This document shows positions 59,535 through 64,000 of a DNA stretch of 64,000 nt, in pieces. This DNA comes from Rostratula benghalensis (Eukaryota; Chordata; Aves; Charadriiformes; Rostratulidae): positions 1,192,591-1,256,590 of the forward strand of contig VXAI01000194.1 in NCBI GenBank assembly GCA_013399305.1, given 5' to 3'. A program made the position numbers and the translations under genes. Numbering within the stretch: position 1 is the stretch's first letter; every line of letters starts with the position of its first letter. Under the pieces are notes generated by a model that saw only the letters and a program-made list of their open reading frames with translations, was not told where the DNA came from and made no database searches.

Positions 59535-62500
59535 CTGAGACAGGGAGAGAAGAAAGACAGCACAGAATTACCACCACGAGGGGAGTATCCACACGTGGCC
59601 AGCCCAGGGCACTTCCACCTCCTGTGTGGAGGGTGATGCCTCAAAGAGGTGGATCTCCCACCCAGTTTTCACAAAGAAGAGAACCTTGAAACTGTGTTCT
59701 GCACATTTCAAGGCAGAAAAAGACCTTCCCTTGTTCACTGGACAGAGCTGAGAATGGACAGGGACACTGGTAAGTTCAGGTGAAGCCACTTTGTGACTTT
59801 TGAGCAGCTCCAGGGCACCTCTCCTGCAGGGCTGTACCACACGAGCAGACAGGAGACCTGCTGGGCCATCCCAGTCCCAGGCAGGGAGAGAGCTGCACGT
59901 CACTAGGTCATCCCAGACCTGCCTCACCGGGAGCACTGGGGACCCACTGCGGTTCCCTCCCTGTGCCATCTCTTCTGGCAGCGCCACCCCTTTCCCCCCA
60001 GCAGGACAGGGTGGGATGGAGCAGTGTTGCCGTTCCTGGTGCCAGCAGCCACTTCCCAACCCACGTGGTTCCCCGGAGAAGCCCAAGGGATGCGTGTGGT
60101 GGAGGTAGAGCTGGTGCATTCCATGCCGAGCCTGGCTGCTCGCCGTGGGAGCCGGACCCTCGCCAGCTCGCTGGAGAACGGCGCCCAGGCTGGCACCGAG
60201 CGGCTCCGGAGCTGCCAAGTGGGAAGGCAGGAAGGAAGGAAGGAAGGAAGGAAGAAAACAGGGACCAGGCAGCAAAGCACTCAAACCAGCAGAAAGATGG
60301 GACTATGAAGTCACAGCAGAGAGTCAGTAGCACTAACAGGTCCCCCTCCCCGGGCTCACAAACCTTGGTGGAAGCTCATTGCCACGGCCAGCAGCTTGCT
60401 ACAATGAGTTGCTAATTAGCAGTTGGGGTCTACAGCAGGGGAAATGTGGGGCACAGCCATCTGGCCACAGCAAAGGATTTGCAGGTCCATAGTATGAGCT
60501 ATGTCCCTTGTATGGGCACACAACCAGCAAGGAAATGCTATGGCTTGCTCCTGCTGGCTGCCTGCACCCCGTGTCTGCTTCATGCTCTGTCCAAAGAGGG
60601 AGGAGAAGGCTCTGAGGAGGCACAGGCTGGAGAGGCAGCAGAGAACCTCTGTGGCCACCGGGCACCAGCCCTCCTGCCCTGACTGCTCGTCCAGAACGGC
60701 CCTGGCCTTGGGCATGTCACCGTGTTTCTGCCTGGCCCTCATTCATCTGAAAACACAGAGCGATGTGGCTTTCCACGTCCTCCTTGTTGCTTACCCTGCT
60801 CTGACAACAGCACCGGGGAGAGAAACGGGCCAAGGACACGTCTCCTGTACTCTGCTGCCCACCAGCACAGTGCCCAGCTGTGCCAGCCCCTCGGTGTGCT
60901 CCCACCTCCCGGGGTCCAGCCTCTCTCACCCATCAGCCAGACCGTGTTTTTGCCAAGCTGTATCTACCCATCTTCCTCTGACAGCAAAACGTGGGATTTC
61001 TAGGGGAGGAGAGGAGGGAGCCAGGCGAGATGTGCACAGTCACGGCAGGAAAAACAACCAGCAAATGGGAGAGAAGCAGCTTCGAGCCTGGAGAGACGAG
61101 GCAGCACTCTCCTGAGTACAGCAGGAGGGAGATGGGCAGGGGAACCCACAACCAGCAAATCCGAGGCTGGGAGTGATGGGGAAACGCACACGGAGATGCC
61201 CCAGAAACACCTCTTCTCTTCTGCAGCCCCAGCAAAACAACCCCAGCCCCTCTCCTGCGTGGCTAGGGAGCACGCTCATTACTAGAGTTAAACATTAATT
61301 GCAGATGATGCTGCTGAGTTAAAAAAAAAAAAAAAAAAAAGAGTATTAAAGAGGTCATCTCACTTTTCCCCTGGATGAGAAAAAAATTCCTTTCTCCAGC
61401 CATAAGGCATTAACAGTATGATTGTACACACTCACCCCCTGCAAACACCAGCAGCCCTGCTGCCCCCTCCCCTGGCTCTGGCATCAGAAATTGTTGGTTC
61501 CCCAGGCCAGATCCCCCAGATTTAGTCAGAGGACACAGCTCAGCCTCCCCCCAGAAGCACCAAACAACCAGCTGAGGGATTTCTTTAGAAACAAATCTTT
61601 GAAATCACCCTTAAACGGCTTTCGGAGGGGGTCTAAACCCTGTGTCCTAGTGATGTGAAACCAGCACAGCCCTCCAAAGGGCCTAAAAAGCAGCCCTGAT
61701 CTTATGTTATGTTCGGTTTCTGACATCACTGCCCTCCCCATCGCTCACTGGTCCCCACGTCCCCAGCTGTGGCTGTGCTTTGGCAGCCCATGAAATCAGT
61801 CTGGTAACGTCATGGACTGTTTCAGGACCACCCAGAGCACGTCCTGGCTCCTTCACAAGGCTTGAGGGAAGGTCTGCAGCTCCCCTCAAAAGCTTTCAGC
61901 TCACCTCCTCTACAGGATTAGGGTGGTTAAGGCTGTCCCATAGCCACAGCCAGCAAATCTTCCCCTCTCCTTCCCACACAGCGTATATAAACACCCCCTC
62001 CTCACTGTTTCTGTTGCAGCAGGTACTCAAGTATGTTTTTTCCCCACCCCAGGGAGCATTTTCTAAGTCACTCACATCAAGAAGAAAAAAAATGATAATC
62101 AGGCGAACTCAGACTTGCAAAACTGATAATTAAAAACCCAAAGCCCTAAGGGGACGAGGTAAGGACACAGAGGAAGAAGGTGGCATGGATTATGCCACAT
62201 CTGCCTTCGGTTCCCTTGTCTCCAGCAGGAAGCACCAGCCAGCCTTGGGGAACATTTTTCACCTCCCTGAGGAGCTCCTGCTCAAATCACCGTGCTCCCT
62301 GCTCTCTCAGCAACAAAAAGCTTTACTTTCCTTTGTGGTGAGAAGTGTCCTGCATGCACCAGCCCCATGCTGGAACAGAAACCTTCAGAAGATGGGAGTC
62401 TGAAGGGCAGGGAAAGAACAGGCTCACCCCCTCCTAAGCTGATGTGCCCAGGGGTGATGATGCTCCAGGTAATGCCAGGAAACAAGAGTCACCAGCGTGC

Positions 62501-64000
62501 TCCACACACAGGGCTCCCCACAGAGGGCATCAGCTGCTGCCAGGGCTCTCTGTGCTTCAGGAACCTCTACCAACACCATGGCAGCACTCGGGTTGGAGCC
62601 AGGGCACACACTTCACCTAAACCCCAACCCCGCTCATGCAAATACCCTGTAAAAAGCTGTATTCTGAACCAGAGATGGTAATTACAACCCAGCAAAACCC
62701 AAACACGAGTTGCCAGAGAACATATCCTGGGGCTACTCGAGGAGATGCTCTGCCCAACAAGCCAGGGAAGGGACCAGATGGCAACCCCAGCTCTCCAGGG
62801 CTGAGCTCTGCAGGCAACGATGGTGTTTCTACACACCCCAGGGAAACTCACAATGGCAAACTTTCCTCATCCTTGGAATCTCACACAAGAGGGAATTCTG
62901 GAGCTAATTCTGGCAGTCCAGGCTCGCGCTGAGCTGATGCCATCATTATGCTCTGTCCTCCCAAATGCTCCAGGACCCCAGCTGGGCCCAGGGAGCAGAG
63001 ACTACAACCCAGCACTCAGCAAGAAGCGAGAGGAACTAAAACTGTTATTTAGGTGCCATCACCCATTCCTGCTGCAGAATCCATAGCAACACTGCTTGCC
63101 CTCACAGCTCCATCCCTCAGAGCAGACAGCTCAGACCAATGCTCAGCCTACTCGAAAGCAAGCAACAAAATCTGTGTTCCTCAGACATTAGGGATTAAAT
63201 GCAGCTGGCAGCCAGACCTTGGCTTGCCGTCAGGCCGTGCTTTGGGACCCTCCACCAGCAGCTATCCATCTCCTAACTGGAGGAAACAACCTGTCCAGCG
63301 CTCCTCCCCACCCAGCATAATTTGATTTATAAACCCACAGTGTGGCCCCCAAAAGTTAAAATTCTTAGCGGGACAGCTTGATCCATCCCTCCCCAAAGAG
63401 GGGTTAATGCAGGAGCTCTCGGAGACTGAACAGTTAATATTATTCTCATCCAAACCCACACATTTCTACGCCACAGCACTCCGAGTAACCCCCCACAACG
63501 CTCCCCGAGCTACAGCTATCCCAAACATGCCCTCCTGCCTGGCAGGGCTGCCTCTCCTCGCTGGGGCTCACAGACACTTGGCAAAAGCCTGTTGCTCCAA
63601 GAGGCTGCGATCACAAACACATCCTGGTTTGTAGCCACAGCCAGGGACAAACGCCCTCTTTTTCTGCTGCCACAGAGTTAAAAGTGGGGGAGTCCCCGAG
63701 CACGAAAGCCCCAAATGGGTCTGTGTAAGGCACCAGCCAAGGGCAGGAGCTCGGGGTAGGAAGCTGACAGCAGGAAACAATTCTGCATTTTCCTTCGCTG
63801 CTCCTTCAAACATATGTGAAGGAGACCAGGGGCTGGCAAAGGTGCTGCCTGCTGACCCAGCGCTCTCGGATCCGTGTCAGACCCAGGGCAAGGCTCCCAC
63901 GTGCTGTCCCCGTGCACCCCACCTCGCACAGCCCCACAGCTGCTCCGTGAACCCTTTGGGCTCCATCCGGACAGGGAGGGTGGGTTAATTCGATATTCCA
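59535..64000 (-). other. MFSD4A: MFSD4A intron 1 (to the window edge)
   Basis: No frame resembling the MFSD4A N-terminus (a hydrophobic first helix pair) is found up to 64000. It contains a GGAA microsatellite (60230-60253) and a poly-A run (61321-61340). Nothing else is supported. Confidence 0.8.
60230..60253. repeat. GGAA microsatellite (six units)
   Basis: (GGAA)6 on the plus strand, followed by GAAAACAGGGACC. GGAA is the core of ETS-factor sites. Confidence 0.9.

Noticed and set aside
59568..60284. 238-codon minus-strand frame
   Set aside because: Its repetitive FLPS segment is the GGAA microsatellite; it overlaps an intron and has no domain resemblance.
61983..61992. TATATAAACA as a promoter TATA box
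   Set aside because: It lies inside the MFSD4A intron with no CpG island, initiator or downstream exon to support a promoter.

Overview
The window is vertebrate nuclear DNA, almost certainly from a bird. The genes have several coding exons with GT-AG introns. The only interspersed repeats I recognise are about nine 5'-truncated CR1 LINE copies with the avian-type 3' end (GATTCTGTGATTCTAT or its complement). I saw no SINEs. Promoters are GC-rich, and two of the three assembly gaps fall inside them, as expected of a gene-dense avian microchromosome. The human counterpart is 1q32.1, where ELK4 and MFSD4A also lie tail to tail; in chicken this block is, from memory, on chromosome 26.

Layout. 1-2260: probable 3' end of an unidentified plus-strand gene, with a strong poly(A) signal at 2240. 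2262-2808: CpG-rich promoter with three tandem GC boxes and a possible first exon. 3990-10854: plus-strand KLF15-like zinc-finger gene (360 aa), with an untranslated first exon in a gap-interrupted CpG island and two coding exons that join exactly in the middle of zinc finger 2. 10855-20700: intergenic, no supported gene. 20700-22330: second gap-interrupted CpG island with CCAAT boxes and an ETS site, the likely ELK4 promoter. 29738 to about 43400: ELK4 on the plus strand, four coding exons giving 448 aa, then a long T-rich 3'UTR. 45561-59534: MFSD4A on the minus strand, nine coding exons (433 residues, complete C-terminus); the first coding exon lies beyond the right edge. 59535-64000: MFSD4A first intron.

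Biology. ELK4 (SAP-1) is the ternary complex factor that binds SRF on serum response elements and answers to MAP kinase; its ETS domain, B-box, D-domain and FQFP docking site are all present. The KLF15-like protein keeps the KLF15 activation motif, the conserved linker and the three C2H2 fingers, so it should bind GC/CACCC boxes. MFSD4A is a 12-helix MFS transporter of uncertain substrate.

Most notable points: a KLF15 paralogue next to ELK4, where human has no such gene and has SLC45A3 instead; a short upstream ORF created by splicing exon 1 to exon 2 of that gene, with a better start context than the main ORF; a MFSD4A exon flanked by inverted CR1 copies; and several tandem and inverted repeats. 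I found no prokaryotic-type or wholly new system.
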